64,000 bases of DNA from Flavobacterium sp. IMCC34852 (GCF_030643905.1 NZ_CP121446.1:3106870-3170869), one strand, 5' to 3'; numbered from the stretch's first letter, positions 27,237 through 37,903 are shown. Notes: generated by a model from the sequence alone, not told the origin. Program-made: numbers and translations.

Positions 27237-28523
27237 TTACAATGTTTTAGCCACTTTATCTATCGCCTTGACAGTAAAATCTAAATCCTCATAGGTCAAA
27301 GCATCGGTAATAAACCATGTTTCATAAGCTGATGGCGCAATATAAACGCCTTCATTCAACAAACCGTGGAAGAATTTCTTAAATGTATCGTTATCGCCGT
27401 TTTTAGCGGTTTGAAAATCAACCACCGGATTGGCATCAAAATGAACTGAAATCATCGAACCTACTCTATTGATGGTGAAAACAATATTATTATCTCTTAG
27501 AACTTTGTCAATTCCTTTGTGCAAATACAAGGTTTTCTCTTCTAATCTTTTGAAAATATCCGCGTCATTGTTCAACGCTTCCAACATTGCCAATCCGGCA
27601 GCCATTGCCAAGGGATTTCCTGACAAAGTTCCGGCTTGGTAAACCGGACCTAATGGTGCTAAATAATTCATAATTTCGTTACGCGCTGCAAACGCACCAA
27701 CGGGCAATCCGCCGCCAATTACTTTTCCGAAGCAGGCAATATCAGCCGTCACTCCATATAATTCTTGTGCTCCGCCTTTGGCCAAGCGAAAACCGGTCAT
27801 TACTTCGTCAAAAATCAACAAAGCACCATTGGCATCACAAACTTCCCGAAGCGATTGCAGAAAACCTTCTTTTGGCGGTACACAACCCATATTTCCGGCA
27901 ACGGGTTCTATGATAATGGCGGCAATTTCGTTTTTGTTGGCTTCGAATAAAGCCTTCACATTTTCTATGTCATTGTAATTGGCCAACAAAGTATCTTTGG
28001 CCGTTCCTTGAGTTACCCCGGGACTGTTGGGTACGCCAAAAGTACTCAATCCGCTACCGGCTGCGATTAAGAACGAATCCGAATGACCATGATAACAACC
28101 TGAAAATTTGATGATTTTATCTCTTTTGGTATAACCTCTGGCCAAGCGAATAGCACTCATACAAGCTTCTGTTCCTGAATTCACAAAACGAATTTTGTCA
28201 ATATTAGGCACCATTGAAATGGCCAATTTCGCGATTTTTGTCTCTAATTCCGTTGGCATACCAAAGGAAGTTCCTTTTTGGGCTTTTTCAATTACGGCAT
28301 CCACTACCGGTTGATAAGCATGCCCCAAAATCATTGGCCCCCAAGAATTGATATAATCAATCAATCGGTTGTCGTCTTCGTCATAGAGGTAAGCACCCTT
28401 GGCGCTTTTGGCAAAAAGGGGTGTTCCGCCAACTCCTTTAAATGCTCTTACCGGAGAATTTACACCGCCGGGTATTACTTTTTCAGCTTCAGCAAACAAC
28501 TGACTGCTTCTTTGATAAATCAT
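27237..28523 (-). CDS. hemL: Glutamate-1-semialdehyde 2,1-aminomutase
   Basis: 428 residues, class III aminotransferase fold. It converts glutamate-1-semialdehyde to 5-aminolevulinate in the C5 route to heme. Signature stretches: [40 protein letters not shown], and the PLP-lysine region [19 protein letters not shown]. The length is standard. It is preceded on the same strand by the glucosaminidase gene (24 nt) and the PLP deaminase gene, probably one transcript. Confidence 0.97.
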   Translation of the reverse strand: MIYQRSSQLFAEAEKVIPGGVNSPVRAFKGVGGTPLFAKSAKGAYLYDEDDNRLIDYINSWGPMILGHAYQPVVDAVIEKAQKGTSFGMPTELETKIAKLAISMVPNIDKIRFVNSGTEACMSAIRLARGYTKRDKIIKFSGCYHGHSDSFLIAAGSGLSTFGVPNSPGVTQGTAKDTLLANYNDIENVKALFEANKNEIAAIIIEPVAGNMGCVPPKEGFLQSLREVCDANGALLIFDEVMTGFRLAKGGAQELYGVTADIACFGKVIGGGLPVGAFAARNEIMNYLAPLGPVYQAGTLSGNPLAMAAGLAMLEALNNDADIFKRLEEKTLYLHKGIDKVLRDNNIVFTINRVGSMISVHFDANPVVDFQTAKNGDNDTFKKFFHGLLNEGVYIAPSAYETWFITDALTYEDLDFTVKAIDKVAKTL

Positions 28524-28547
28524 GTTTTAGGTAATTTTATTTTGAAT

Positions 28548-29450
28548 CTACTTAACGATTATCGTTTGTCCTAAAGACAATGAATTATCCGTTAAATTAT
28601 TTTTCCGTTTTAATTCTTCTATCGAAATGTTGAACTTTTTAGACAGTGAATATAGTGTATCTCCTTTGACAACGGTATATTTTTCAACGCCTTCAGTATA
28701 GACAATCTCTTTTTTGGCAATAACAACCGGCACATAGTCTTTCCCCAAAACTTCGGCATCGTATTTTGCCAATTGGTAACGTTCAATCAATCCGATTAAT
28801 TTTTCAGGGTATTTTGGGTCGGTTGCATAACCGGCTGCTTTTAAACCGTAAGCCCAACTTTTATAATCATCTTTCCCGAACTGAAAAAGCTCGGCATATC
28901 TTGGTCGACTCGTTAAAAAATAAGAATGGTCTCGAAAAGAACCACTCGGATTGTCATATTTTCTAAAACATTCGTTTTCTTCATCATCAGTATAACGAAT
29001 ACTGGGTCCGGTCCATTCTTTGTGACATTTAATTCCGAAATGGTTGTTCGCTTGCATACTCAGCGGACCTGTTCCGGCACCGGATTCTAAAATAGCTTGA
29101 CCCAAAGTTATACTGGCCGGAATTCCGGTTTTGATCATATTTTCTTTGGCCAAACTTTTGTATTTTTCGATATAGGCCAAAACCATTTCGGTAGTAACCT
29201 TAACTCGGGTTGTGGCTTCTAAAATCTCACTTGATGAGGCATTGTTTTGCGTTGAAGAAGTGGTAGTTGCTTGCACAACTCCTTCAGGCTTTTTGGACTG
29301 ATTGGGTCTTAAAATGGGCTTTTTGACTCTTTGTGCAACGGGAGCTGTTGTTTTTCTGGGATCGGGCTGAGATGTTCTGACTACAGATTGGTTAGAACCA
29401 CAAGAAGCCACAAAAATCATAAGCAGCAATAAAAAAAGTTTCTTAATCAT
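28548..29450 (-). CDS. Lipoprotein glucosaminidase with LysM domain
   Basis: 300 residues. The lipobox LLLMIFVASC places a lipidated Cys at about residue 17. A Pro/Lys/Thr-rich linker leads to a FlgJ-type N-acetylglucosaminidase domain (about 90-235; SITLGQAILESGAGTG, NNHFGIKCHKEW, FRDHSYFLTSRPRY). A C-terminal LysM domain follows (about 254-300; YTVVKGDTLYSLSKKFNISI). It should cut peptidoglycan glycan strands at the outer-membrane face. It overlaps the upstream deaminase gene by 8 bp. Confidence 0.9.
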   Translation of the reverse strand: MIKKLFLLLLMIFVASCGSNQSVVRTSQPDPRKTTAPVAQRVKKPILRPNQSKKPEGVVQATTTSSTQNNASSSEILEATTRVKVTTEMVLAYIEKYKSLAKENMIKTGIPASITLGQAILESGAGTGPLSMQANNHFGIKCHKEWTGPSIRYTDDEENECFRKYDNPSGSFRDHSYFLTSRPRYAELFQFGKDDYKSWAYGLKAAGYATDPKYPEKLIGLIERYQLAKYDAEVLGKDYVPVVIAKKEIVYTEGVEKYTVVKGDTLYSLSKKFNISIEELKRKNNLTDNSLSLGQTIIVK

Positions 29451-30345
29451 AGGTATTTATTTCGATTTGGTTTTTCTGTTTTAACAATTGGTTCATTCCT
29501 GCAATTCCTTGTAATCCGCCGGTATGAATTAACAATATCTTGGAATCCCTCGGAAACCACTCTTTTTTAATCAAATCAAAAACACCATAAACCATTTTTC
29601 CGGTATAAATCGGGTCTAAAGGAATTTGGTATTTTTGATAAAAATCATTTATAAAATAAACTAATTCAGGCGTCACTTTGGCATAACCGCCAAAATGATA
29701 TTCGGTCACTAATTCCCAATTTTGATTATGAACAAATTTACAAATATCTTCTTTTAAAAAATCGCCTTTCAAAGCAGGAAATCCTAAAACTTGTTGACTA
29801 TGTTTTGAACAATTAATAACACCCGAAATCGTACCGCCGGTTCCTATAGCACAGCAGATATAATCAAAGCTTTCATCCGCTTTGGTTAAAATTTCTTCAC
29901 AACCTTTTATGGCTAAATCATTGGTTCCTCCTTCGGGTAAGCGATAAAAATCACCAAATTTTTCCTCCAGTATCTTGCTGAAATCAGCGCTGTTTTTGTC
30001 GCGATAGACAGTTCTTGAAACAAACTCAAAAACCATTCCGAAGTCTTGTGCTTTTTGTAAAGTAGGGTTTTCTGCAATCTTATCCCATAATTCTTCTCCT
30101 CTGATGACACCAATAGTTCGGAAACCGTTTTCTTTTCCGGCAGCGGCAACGGCTAAGATATGATTGGAAAAAGCACCTCCAAAGGTTAGTAAAGTATTTT
30201 TGTTTTCTTTTTTGGCTTGCGCCAAATTGTATTTCAGTTTTCTGTATTTATTTCCGGAAATATAGGGATGCAACAAATCTTCACGCTTGATATAGAGCGT
30301 GATATCAGAATTTTCGATTTCGATTTTTTGATTAATGCTATCCAA
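29443..30345 (-). CDS. PLP-dependent ACC deaminase/D-cysteine desulfhydrase family protein
   Basis: 300 residues of fold type II PLP enzyme. The Lys site is in SGNKYRKLKYNLAQAKKE, the Asn/phosphate region is TFGGAFSNHILAVAAAGKEN, and the glycine loop is CAIGTGGTISGVINCS. Family members deaminate D-cysteine or related D-amino acids, and few are true ACC deaminases. Substrate cannot be read from the sequence. A TACCTTTG box (30367-30360, minus strand) sits just upstream, without a clear -33 element. Confidence 0.83.
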   Translation of the reverse strand: MDSINQKIEIENSDITLYIKREDLLHPYISGNKYRKLKYNLAQAKKENKNTLLTFGGAFSNHILAVAAAGKENGFRTIGVIRGEELWDKIAENPTLQKAQDFGMVFEFVSRTVYRDKNSADFSKILEEKFGDFYRLPEGGTNDLAIKGCEEILTKADESFDYICCAIGTGGTISGVINCSKHSQQVLGFPALKGDFLKEDICKFVHNQNWELVTEYHFGGYAKVTPELVYFINDFYQKYQIPLDPIYTGKMVYGVFDLIKKEWFPRDSKILLIHTGGLQGIAGMNQLLKQKNQIEINTYD

Positions 30346-30389
30346 AAAAAAGCTTTTGGCAAAGGTACGAAACGCTACAGTCTTGGGAT

Positions 30390-30416
30390 AAAAAAAGCGA
30401 TTTAAAAATCGCTTTT
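30390..30416 (-). terminator. Terminator of the 30426 gene
   Basis: AAAAGCGATTT (30393-30403) pairs with AAATCGCTTTT (30406-30416), 11 bp with a 2-nt gap. On the minus strand the T-run continues for seven bases. Confidence 0.85.
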
Positions 30417-30425
30417 GAGTGTTTC

Positions 30426-32222
30426 TTAATGGTTAGAAACTATTATTTTCTGTGCCATTTTCCTATTGTCATTGGTTACAACCTCAACTAAATAAACAGC
30501 TTCTGCCATACCACTGGTGGAAAATTCATAGCTGTTTCGCACTCCCAATCTTTGTTTGTCAAAAATTTGCTTTCCGGCAATATCAAAAAGCTTAACAGAC
30601 TTTAAGTCTAATGAATTGGGATTAGAAACAGTAAGCGTTTGCGAAGTATTATTTTGAAAAATAACCAAATCCGATTTTATATTATCCTGACTGTCTAAAT
30701 TGGAGTCTTTAAAAGTAATTTCGAAGCGATTATTATAAACTCCTGTCGATAAAACCACTTCATAGGTGCTGTTTTTGATGTCATGATAGCTATTGTCTTG
30801 GGCATCATACATGAATATTGATTGCGATTCATCGAAATTTACAACCATAGAAGCGTCAAATTTAAAAGTGGCGTTATCTGTGGCTTTTATTCCAACCGGA
30901 ATTCTCTTTTCAATATCAAAACTCAAACCTTGGATAACATATTTATCATTATCTAAAAAGAAATAAACATCATTTGGAATGGCATCTTCAACCGGTGATT
31001 TGGCATCAATCCCCCTGTCAATTCCGTCAGTGGCTGTTGGCAGTAAAACCAGTGCAATTTGTCTGGTAAATTGGTTATTCATTATGGTATTGAGACGAAT
31101 TTGAGCTACTTGATTTGCTGCAGGATTTTGAGTAGATTGAGTTTGATTATTGGCATTTCTTTCAAATTCAGAATAAAGGTCGGATTCTTTGTAAAACGCT
31201 CTATGAGTGTTTTTCAAGGTCACTGCAACCGGACTTCCGCTAGCTTTACCTTTCACCATAAAACCTTGACCGATAGGCGCATATTTTCTTTGAATTGACA
31301 ATCCTGATGAAGCTCCAACAGTATTTATAGTTCCGTCAATGTTAAAAGAATCAAACGTGGCCGGTACATAAACACCGTATTCTGTTGGGCTGGTACTGAT
31401 AGGCGCATAAGTTCCATATCCACCACGATATGCCAATAACAAATGAGAATTAACCGTTTTATCGTGTTCCCAATAGTAAGCAATTCCGGTACAATCGGTA
31501 TTACTCGGATCTAACAAAAAAGCATTCACATGTAATGCTGATGGGTATGGATTACCGGTTAACGTTAAATTATCTGTGACAACATTTACAGTGATATTGC
31601 CATCATTAGGTTTTCCTCTAAAATCATAACGTTGCGCTCCACCGGGGTTATTGACCGCTGTTTCGCCTACGTTTGTAGCATCTGTTCCGCTGGTTCCTTT
31701 CATGGTAAAACCTTGTCCGGCTTCAATATCAGTATTGGCAGCAGAATGAATCCATTCTGAATAATCGGCTCCGGCTAAAAATCTCCAAATCCAATAACTA
31801 GCTATAGAAAGAGAACCATTGGCTGAAACGCCATCATAAGTAGCTGAGTCAATTGTGGCCGGTGTACTGTTTAAAACCGTCGTAGGAATATTTAACATTG
31901 TGATTCCGAAATTTTCATTTCCGGCTGCTGTTGAGGCATTACCAACTGGAGAGCACCAATAATTGTAATCATAATTGTCTGAAGTTCCTTCTTGAAAAAC
32001 TGACAAAACACCCTCGCCTCTATTGGTTGAGACTCCTGCTGTTCCTTGCAAAAGCTGACCTTCGTTTCTTAAAAAAAGATTACCGTTATTCTGAAGATTT
32101 ACATCTTGAGTAACATAAACATATTGCTCTTTAACAAAAACATAGCTATTCGGGCTAACATAAAGTTGTGCCAAAGCAGTTGAACAAACCAATAAAATGG
32201 TCACAAATATTAACTTCTTCAT
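30426..32222 (-). CDS. T9SS cargo protein with WSSPV/GNPYPSA-type module
   Basis: 598 residues with signal peptide MKKLIFVTILLVCSTALA. The mature part starts with a short parallel-beta-like segment (VYVTQDVNLQNNGNLFLRNE). A module follows that contains YNYWCSPVGN, AGQGFTMKG, KPNDGNITVNV and LTGNPYPSALHVNAFLLDP; the same landmarks occur in the C-terminal third of the 32558 protein. The end is a type A T9SS sorting domain (about 520-598; KLFDIAGKQIFDKQR, AVYLVEVVTNDNRKMAQKII). It is presumably surface-attached or released; role unknown. Confidence 0.82.
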   Translation of the reverse strand: MKKLIFVTILLVCSTALAQLYVSPNSYVFVKEQYVYVTQDVNLQNNGNLFLRNEGQLLQGTAGVSTNRGEGVLSVFQEGTSDNYDYNYWCSPVGNASTAAGNENFGITMLNIPTTVLNSTPATIDSATYDGVSANGSLSIASYWIWRFLAGADYSEWIHSAANTDIEAGQGFTMKGTSGTDATNVGETAVNNPGGAQRYDFRGKPNDGNITVNVVTDNLTLTGNPYPSALHVNAFLLDPSNTDCTGIAYYWEHDKTVNSHLLLAYRGGYGTYAPISTSPTEYGVYVPATFDSFNIDGTINTVGASSGLSIQRKYAPIGQGFMVKGKASGSPVAVTLKNTHRAFYKESDLYSEFERNANNQTQSTQNPAANQVAQIRLNTIMNNQFTRQIALVLLPTATDGIDRGIDAKSPVEDAIPNDVYFFLDNDKYVIQGLSFDIEKRIPVGIKATDNATFKFDASMVVNFDESQSIFMYDAQDNSYHDIKNSTYEVVLSTGVYNNRFEITFKDSNLDSQDNIKSDLVIFQNNTSQTLTVSNPNSLDLKSVKLFDIAGKQIFDKQRLGVRNSYEFSTSGMAEAVYLVEVVTNDNRKMAQKIIVSNH

Positions 32223-32557
32223 AATATCATTATCTTAAATACTCAACTAAATAAGTTTTAACAGCCATAAAGATATAACTTTTTTTTAAAAAACACTGAA
32301 TGCCAAGAATATACAGACCTCTTATGACAAAAAAAACTACAACCCACAAACCGTCTATGATTTGAAAAGATTTTAAAAACTAAGTTATTGCCATATCACT
32401 ATTGCTTTTTTTATATATTATTATTTAAATCATCCGGAATTATCACAATTAGTTTGTTAATTTCTTAGATTTTTATGGCTTTTTAAAGACTATTTAGAAA
32501 TAATTATTATTTTGCACTATATTAAAATTACTGCAATTTATTATTCATTACCGTTAA
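32223..32557. other. 335-bp divergent intergenic region between two T9SS cargo genes
   Basis: Very AT-rich, with no open frame, RNA gene or long repeat that I can support. It must hold the two divergent promoters. The best candidates are imperfect: TTATTTTG at 32507-32514 (plus) and TATCTTTA at 32275-32268 (minus), neither with a well-placed TTG. Confidence 0.6.
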
Positions 32558-35500
32558 ATGACAAATAATTATCCCTCTATAAATTTAAATCCTCGCCTCA
32601 GGAAAGCATTAGCTGCCTTGTCATGTTTGTTTATTTTATTAATTTCTAATACTATACAAGCTCAAGGAACCAGTTGTTCAAATGCAACTGCTTTAACAAT
32701 TAATGGAAGTTGCGTGTCAGGAGTTACTATTGGTGACACAACACAAGACTCACCTAATATAGGGACTTGTCCCGGCACTTTCGCAAGAGAAGGATGGTTT
32801 ACTTTTACTGTTTCAAGTGGACCTCAAAACATAACCATAACTGCCGATGCAAACAATAGAAATCTTTTTTTACAATTAATTTCTTCGACCTCATCTTGTA
32901 CCGGTTTATCTCAAATTAATTGTGCAAACGCAACCAATTCGAACGGCGCACAAATTGAAAGTATAAATCAAACTTTAGGCAATGGAATTTATTACATAAA
33001 AGTAGTAAATGTTGGTTCGAGCAATATGGTTTTAAATAGCATATGTGTAACGGCAACATCACCTTGTACAGCTCCGGCAGCTCAAGCTTCGGGATTTACT
33101 TTGGGCACAGTCACTTCAACTACGGTTCCGGCAACCTTTTCGGGTACTGCGAATGGTTTTTTAGTCATACGTTCTTTGACAAATACACCACCATCCCAAC
33201 CTATTGACGGTACAATTTATTCGGCTGCTAACATTGCTACATTAGGCTCTGGTTTGACATTTATCCAATCTGGTGCATCAACAACAATTACCGACACCGG
33301 ACTTACAGGAAATACACAGTATTATTATTTTATTTATGCCTATAACAATACATCCTGTACAGGTGGACCGGTTTACAACGCTTCAGGGGCTTTGACCGGT
33401 AATGCTGTTACTTGTCCGGCCATACCAAACTCCGTAGCCACCGCCGGTATAACTTCGAGTGGATTTACTTTGAATTGGGCAGCTCCAACTGGCGGTTCGG
33501 CAAATGCCATTACTTATTCGGTACAAGTCACCACTGATGCAGGTTACACCACTAATATTTCCGGCTCTCCTTTTTCAATATCGGCACCAACAGTTACTTT
33601 AAGCTTAACCGGATTGAACGCCTCAACAATTTATTATTATAGAATTCTTGCCAGTAATGGATGTAATAGTGCTTATGTAACCGGGAATGTTACCACTAGC
33701 GCAGGCAATCCATGCTCCAATGCAACAACACTAAACTGTGGAACAACCAACCTTGCTGGAACTACTGTTGGAAGTACAAATTACACCCATAATACCGGTT
33801 GTACCATGAGTAATTATGGCAAATGGTATACTTTTATTGGAGATGGAAATATGAACACTATTTCAGTAACCACCACTAACTTTGATGCCGAGATGTCAAT
33901 ATCAAGTGGAACTTGTGGGGCTTTAACAAATATTACTTGTGAAGATAGTGCCATCAACGGTACGGAAACATACAGCTTTACAGCTACAGTTGGAGTTACT
34001 TATTATGTTTACGTTTCCTATTGGTTATCTGGAGATACAACTACAGGAACGTTTACGATTTCCAGAACTTGTACAACGCCTTTTGACCCTTGTGCTTCTA
34101 TTCCGAATATTAGTACTTGTGGATCAACTACAAATACAACTATTGCAGCTGGAATTGGAGCCTATGGTACTTCATCATGTGGCTGGACAACTTCGGGACA
34201 AGAACAAATATATACATTCACCCCAACAATAACCGGTAATTATTCTATTTCTCAAACCAGTTCATTTGCTTATATAGATTACCAATTCAAACCGGCGTCT
34301 TCAGGCTGTAACAGTTCGGGCTGGACTTGTATTGATGACATTTCAGGCACTGCAAACAGCCCTTATTTCAGTTTAACTGCCGGAATACAATACTATCTTT
34401 TGTTGGACCCCGAAAGTTCAGCAGGCGGAAATGTTAGCTTTGTTCTGAACTGTCCGCTAACACCTCCAACCAATGATAATTGCAGCGGAGCAATTTCTTT
34501 AACGGTTAACCCTTCAACCACTTGTACGACTAACACCTCAGGGACTACTTTGGGTGCTTCACAATCTCAAGCCGGTTGTATCGGCACTGCTGATGATGAT
34601 GTTTGGTACAGTTTTGTAGCGATAACAAATTCTCATACCGTAACTGCAACACCCACTGGCTTATCTGACACGGTAATACAAGCCTTTAGCGGAAATTGTG
34701 GTTCATTAGTAAGTTTGGGTTGCGTTGACGACACAATCTCTTCAAATGAATCAACCGTTCTAACCGGATTGACTATTGGAAACACCTACTTTGTTAGAGT
34801 GTATAGCTACAGCAGTAGTTCAGGTCAAGGTACTTTTAATATTTGTGTAACCTCAAATATTCCCTGTACCGGTGGTTCAGGAGCCGGAGGAGCAAGTGAT
34901 AACTGTCCGGTTATAGTTGCAGGTGGTATAGGAATGAGCGGCGCCGACCCTAATCCGATTAACGCCTGTATTTCTTCCACTTGCGTTGATTTAGAAGCTA
35001 CTTATTTGCAATTAAATCAAACCACCAATTATACTGTTCAGCCTATTACTTACAATCCACCATACCAATTTAGTTGTTTGCAAAACTCTGTTAGTATCAA
35101 TGTGGATGATGTTTGGTCTCCAACTGTTTCACTGCCTTTTAATTTCTGTTTTTATGGCACCAATTACAGCCAATGTTTAATAGGTTCAAACGGAACAATC
35201 ACTTTTGACCTCACGAATAATACACCCGGTGGTTATAGTGGATGGTCATTTGCCAACAATCTTCCGAACAACACCTTGTTTTTGAATACTATTTTTGGAG
35301 TATACCATGATATTGATCCAAGTAAAGGTGGTGAAGTGGGCTGGGAATTAATCACCTTAACTTCAGGTTGTAGAGCATTAGTAGCTTCATGGAATGATAT
35401 CCCGATGTTCTCTTCCAGTTGTAATGCCCAATTGTATACCGGAATGATTGTATTGTATGAAAACACTAATATCATTGAAGTCTACATTGAAGAAAAAAAT

Positions 35501-37576
35501 GTTTGCGCCACTTGGAACAGCGGAAATGCCATAGTAGGTATTCAAAACGCAACAGGAACGCAAGCTGTGGTGGCACCAAACAGAAACGGACTAGACACGA
35601 ACTGGACAACTACCAATGAGGCGTGGAGATTTACGCCATCCGGAACATCAATTGCCTCCGTAAAATGGTACCAAGGTTCAGGAACGAGCGGAACGGTTGT
35701 GGGTACAAGCAATACTTTAAACATTTGTCCAACCACAACCACCACCTACACAGCAGAAGTAACTTATACGCTTTGTGGCGGATCTACTTTAAAAATAACC
35801 GATGAAACTACGGTAACCGTTGGCGCCAGTAAAGTATGGAACGGCTCAGTAGACAACGATTGGAACAAACCAAACAATTGGACTCCCAACACTGCCATCC
35901 CCAATAGCGCTGACTGTGTAATTATCCCTATTACAGCAAATAATCCTGTCATTTCAGGAACTAATTATAGTGCTTTAGCCGGTACGTTATCTATTCAAAA
36001 TGGCGCTACTTTAACTATAAATTCAAACAACAGCCTTACCGTTACCGATTGGGTAAATGTAGCCGCAACAGGAACATTTACAATCAATAATAGTGCAAGT
36101 TTGGTCCAAATCAATAATGTTACCAATACCGGAAATATCATCTACAAGCGAGATGCTACCATCAGAAGTTTGGATTATGTCTATTGGTCATCACCTGTAG
36201 CCAATTATAGTTTAAGTAGCATTGCTGCTCCGCTATCCTTTTGGGCCATGTACAAATGGAACACCACTGTGGCCAACACCAATGGAGGACAAGGCAATTG
36301 GGAAAGCGCTGCAGGTGACACTATGATTGCCGGAAAAGGATATATAGCCAGTGGTCCAAGCACTTTCAGCTCCACAGTAGCGGCAACTTTAAACGGCAGT
36401 TTTACAGGCGTACCTAATAACGGAAATATTACTATCCCAATAGCCCGCGGAAGTGACACCAATACAGCGCTTCACTATGGAACCAATGGTGCAGAAATCA
36501 CCAATTACAGCGACAACTGGAATTTGTTAGGCAACCCATATCCTTCAGCCATTAGAGCCAGCCAATTTTTATTTGACAACAACACCAAAATTATGGGGAA
36601 TGTCAAATTGTGGACACACGGCACTTTACCGGCCATCATAGCCAGTCCGTTTTACAATACTTTTATTTATAACTACAGCCCCGGAGATTATTTGACTTAT
36701 AACTTTACAGGTACCAGTTGTTGTCCGGCAGCAGGAGCTGATTTGTTTATTGGCTCAGGTCAAGGCTTTTTTGTGCAAATGGTTGACGGTCCGGCCGCAA
36801 CAGACAACATAACTTTCACCAATAGCTTAAGAAGCAATACCTACAGTAACAGTACTTTCTACCGATTGTCAAACTCTAATGTTTCTAATAGTATTAATGT
36901 TGAAAATTTGGAAAGAAACAGAATTTGGCTCGACATCATTGACAGCAATAACAATTCCGACAGAACTTTGTTCGGATACATTGAAGGTGCGACTATGGGT
37001 AACGACAGTTTCTTTGATTGCATCACGCAAAACACAGGCGGAACCGCCATTTATTCCTTATTGGACAATGCCAAATTTTCCATTCAAGGAAGAGCTTTAC
37101 CTTTTGATGTTAATGACGAAGTGCCAATCGGCGTTAATATCCCAAGCTCTGGAAATTACTCTATTGCCCTAGCCGCTATTGACGGTCTTCTAAACAATCA
37201 AAACATTTACCTAAAAGATAATTTATTAAATATTACCCACGATTTGAAAGTAAGTCCATACCAATTCACCTCAACCAACGGCATGATACACGACCGCTTT
37301 GAAGTAGTTTACCGTAACAATGCTTTAGACAATTCTGAGTTTTCAAGTAACAACCAAGTAAACGTTATTGTAAAGGATGAAGTTACAGTGAGCTCCAATA
37401 GTCTTCAAATGGAATCCATAATCGTCTACAATGTTTTAGGCCAAAAACTAGATAGTTATTTTAACATCAACACTAATTTCTTTACGCTTTCTAATCTTAG
37501 AAAAAATAACGCCGGTCTTTTATTGAAAATAAAATTACAAACCGGAGAAACCGTAATCCGAAAAGTGATTTATTAA
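32558..37576 (+). CDS. Very large T9SS-secreted multidomain surface protein
   Basis: 1672 residues. The signal sequence is long, with a hydrophobic core near residues 18-34 (ALSCLFILLISNTIQAQ). Then come repeated PPC-like beta domains (SCSNATALTINGSC near 39; NPCSNATTLNCG near 386; DNCSGAISLTVN near 645; each followed by W[Y/F][T/S]F and a YYVYVS-type strand), fibronectin III-like units (near 170-380), and a region with Cys pairs (WSPTVSLPFNFCFYGTNYSQ). A C-terminal third matches the 30426 protein (YVYWSSPVANY, GKGYIASGP, NWNLLGNPYPSA). The extreme C-terminus is sorting-domain-like (IVYNVLGQKLDS, ETVIRKVIY). Probably an adhesin or matrix protein. Confidence 0.82.
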   Translation: MTNNYPSINLNPRLRKALAALSCLFILLISNTIQAQGTSCSNATALTINGSCVSGVTIGDTTQDSPNIGTCPGTFAREGWFTFTVSSGPQNITITADANNRNLFLQLISSTSSCTGLSQINCANATNSNGAQIESINQTLGNGIYYIKVVNVGSSNMVLNSICVTATSPCTAPAAQASGFTLGTVTSTTVPATFSGTANGFLVIRSLTNTPPSQPIDGTIYSAANIATLGSGLTFIQSGASTTITDTGLTGNTQYYYFIYAYNNTSCTGGPVYNASGALTGNAVTCPAIPNSVATAGITSSGFTLNWAAPTGGSANAITYSVQVTTDAGYTTNISGSPFSISAPTVTLSLTGLNASTIYYYRILASNGCNSAYVTGNVTTSAGNPCSNATTLNCGTTNLAGTTVGSTNYTHNTGCTMSNYGKWYTFIGDGNMNTISVTTTNFDAEMSISSGTCGALTNITCEDSAINGTETYSFTATVGVTYYVYVSYWLSGDTTTGTFTISRTCTTPFDPCASIPNISTCGSTTNTTIAAGIGAYGTSSCGWTTSGQEQIYTFTPTITGNYSISQTSSFAYIDYQFKPASSGCNSSGWTCIDDISGTANSPYFSLTAGIQYYLLLDPESSAGGNVSFVLNCPLTPPTNDNCSGAISLTVNPSTTCTTNTSGTTLGASQSQAGCIGTADDDVWYSFVAITNSHTVTATPTGLSDTVIQAFSGNCGSLVSLGCVDDTISSNESTVLTGLTIGNTYFVRVYSYSSSSGQGTFNICVTSNIPCTGGSGAGGASDNCPVIVAGGIGMSGADPNPINACISSTCVDLEATYLQLNQTTNYTVQPITYNPPYQFSCLQNSVSINVDDVWSPTVSLPFNFCFYGTNYSQCLIGSNGTITFDLTNNTPGGYSGWSFANNLPNNTLFLNTIFGVYHDIDPSKGGEVGWELITLTSGCRALVASWNDIPMFSSSCNAQLYTGMIVLYENTNIIEVYIEEKNVCATWNSGNAIVGIQNATGTQAVVAPNRNGLDTNWTTTNEAWRFTPSGTSIASVKWYQGSGTSGTVVGTSNTLNICPTTTTTYTAEVTYTLCGGSTLKITDETTVTVGASKVWNGSVDNDWNKPNNWTPNTAIPNSADCVIIPITANNPVISGTNYSALAGTLSIQNGATLTINSNNSLTVTDWVNVAATGTFTINNSASLVQINNVTNTGNIIYKRDATIRSLDYVYWSSPVANYSLSSIAAPLSFWAMYKWNTTVANTNGGQGNWESAAGDTMIAGKGYIASGPSTFSSTVAATLNGSFTGVPNNGNITIPIARGSDTNTALHYGTNGAEITNYSDNWNLLGNPYPSAIRASQFLFDNNTKIMGNVKLWTHGTLPAIIASPFYNTFIYNYSPGDYLTYNFTGTSCCPAAGADLFIGSGQGFFVQMVDGPAATDNITFTNSLRSNTYSNSTFYRLSNSNVSNSINVENLERNRIWLDIIDSNNNSDRTLFGYIEGATMGNDSFFDCITQNTGGTAIYSLLDNAKFSIQGRALPFDVNDEVPIGVNIPSSGNYSIALAAIDGLLNNQNIYLKDNLLNITHDLKVSPYQFTSTNGMIHDRFEVVYRNNALDNSEFSSNNQVNVIVKDEVTVSSNSLQMESIIVYNVLGQKLDSYFNINTNFFTLSNLRKNNAGLLLKIKLQTGETVIRKVIY

Positions 37577-37903
37577 TTAAAGATATTTTAAAAACATCCC
37601 AAAAGACCTTTGCTTTAAATAGTGAAGGTCTTTTTCATTGGCATAGGCTTCTTGCTCAAATGAAATTTTACGATAAGCCAAATTTCTATCTTGGCACTTC
37701 AACCATCGCACCAAAAACTCTATGCCATACCAAATAAAAAAAGGCAAAATCAACAACTCCAATTGCTGGCGCAAATGAATTTTTTCGTGATTAATCAAAA
37801 CCGAATCACTTTTATTTTGATTAGATTTCAAAACCACAAACGGAAATACAGTCAATCCTCTGTAGCCTTTCGGAATTAAATATTTCGAAACGATTAGTAT
37901 CAT
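37577..37903 (-). CDS. Small HExxH membrane-associated protein (mini-gluzincin-like)
   Basis: 108 residues. HEKIH (39-43) fits the zinc-protease HExxH motif, and SFEQEAYAN (81-89) provides a Glu about 40 residues later, as in gluzincin-type peptidases. Between them is a hydrophobic helix (LELLILPFFIWYGIEFLV, about 48-65). No propeptide or extra domain is present. The stop is directly adjacent to the convergent 32558 gene. Proteolytic activity is inference; the protein may instead be a zinc-binding remnant of a larger M56/M48-type peptidase. Confidence 0.7.
   Translation of the reverse strand: MILIVSKYLIPKGYRGLTVFPFVVLKSNQNKSDSVLINHEKIHLRQQLELLILPFFIWYGIEFLVRWLKCQDRNLAYRKISFEQEAYANEKDLHYLKQRSFGMFLKYL

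Noticed and set aside
32558..37576. Possible phage tail or intein region because of the repetitive, very large gene
   Set aside because: The repeats are PPC/FnIII-like and the ends are a signal peptide and a T9SS-type sorting domain; no phage or intein motifs are seen.
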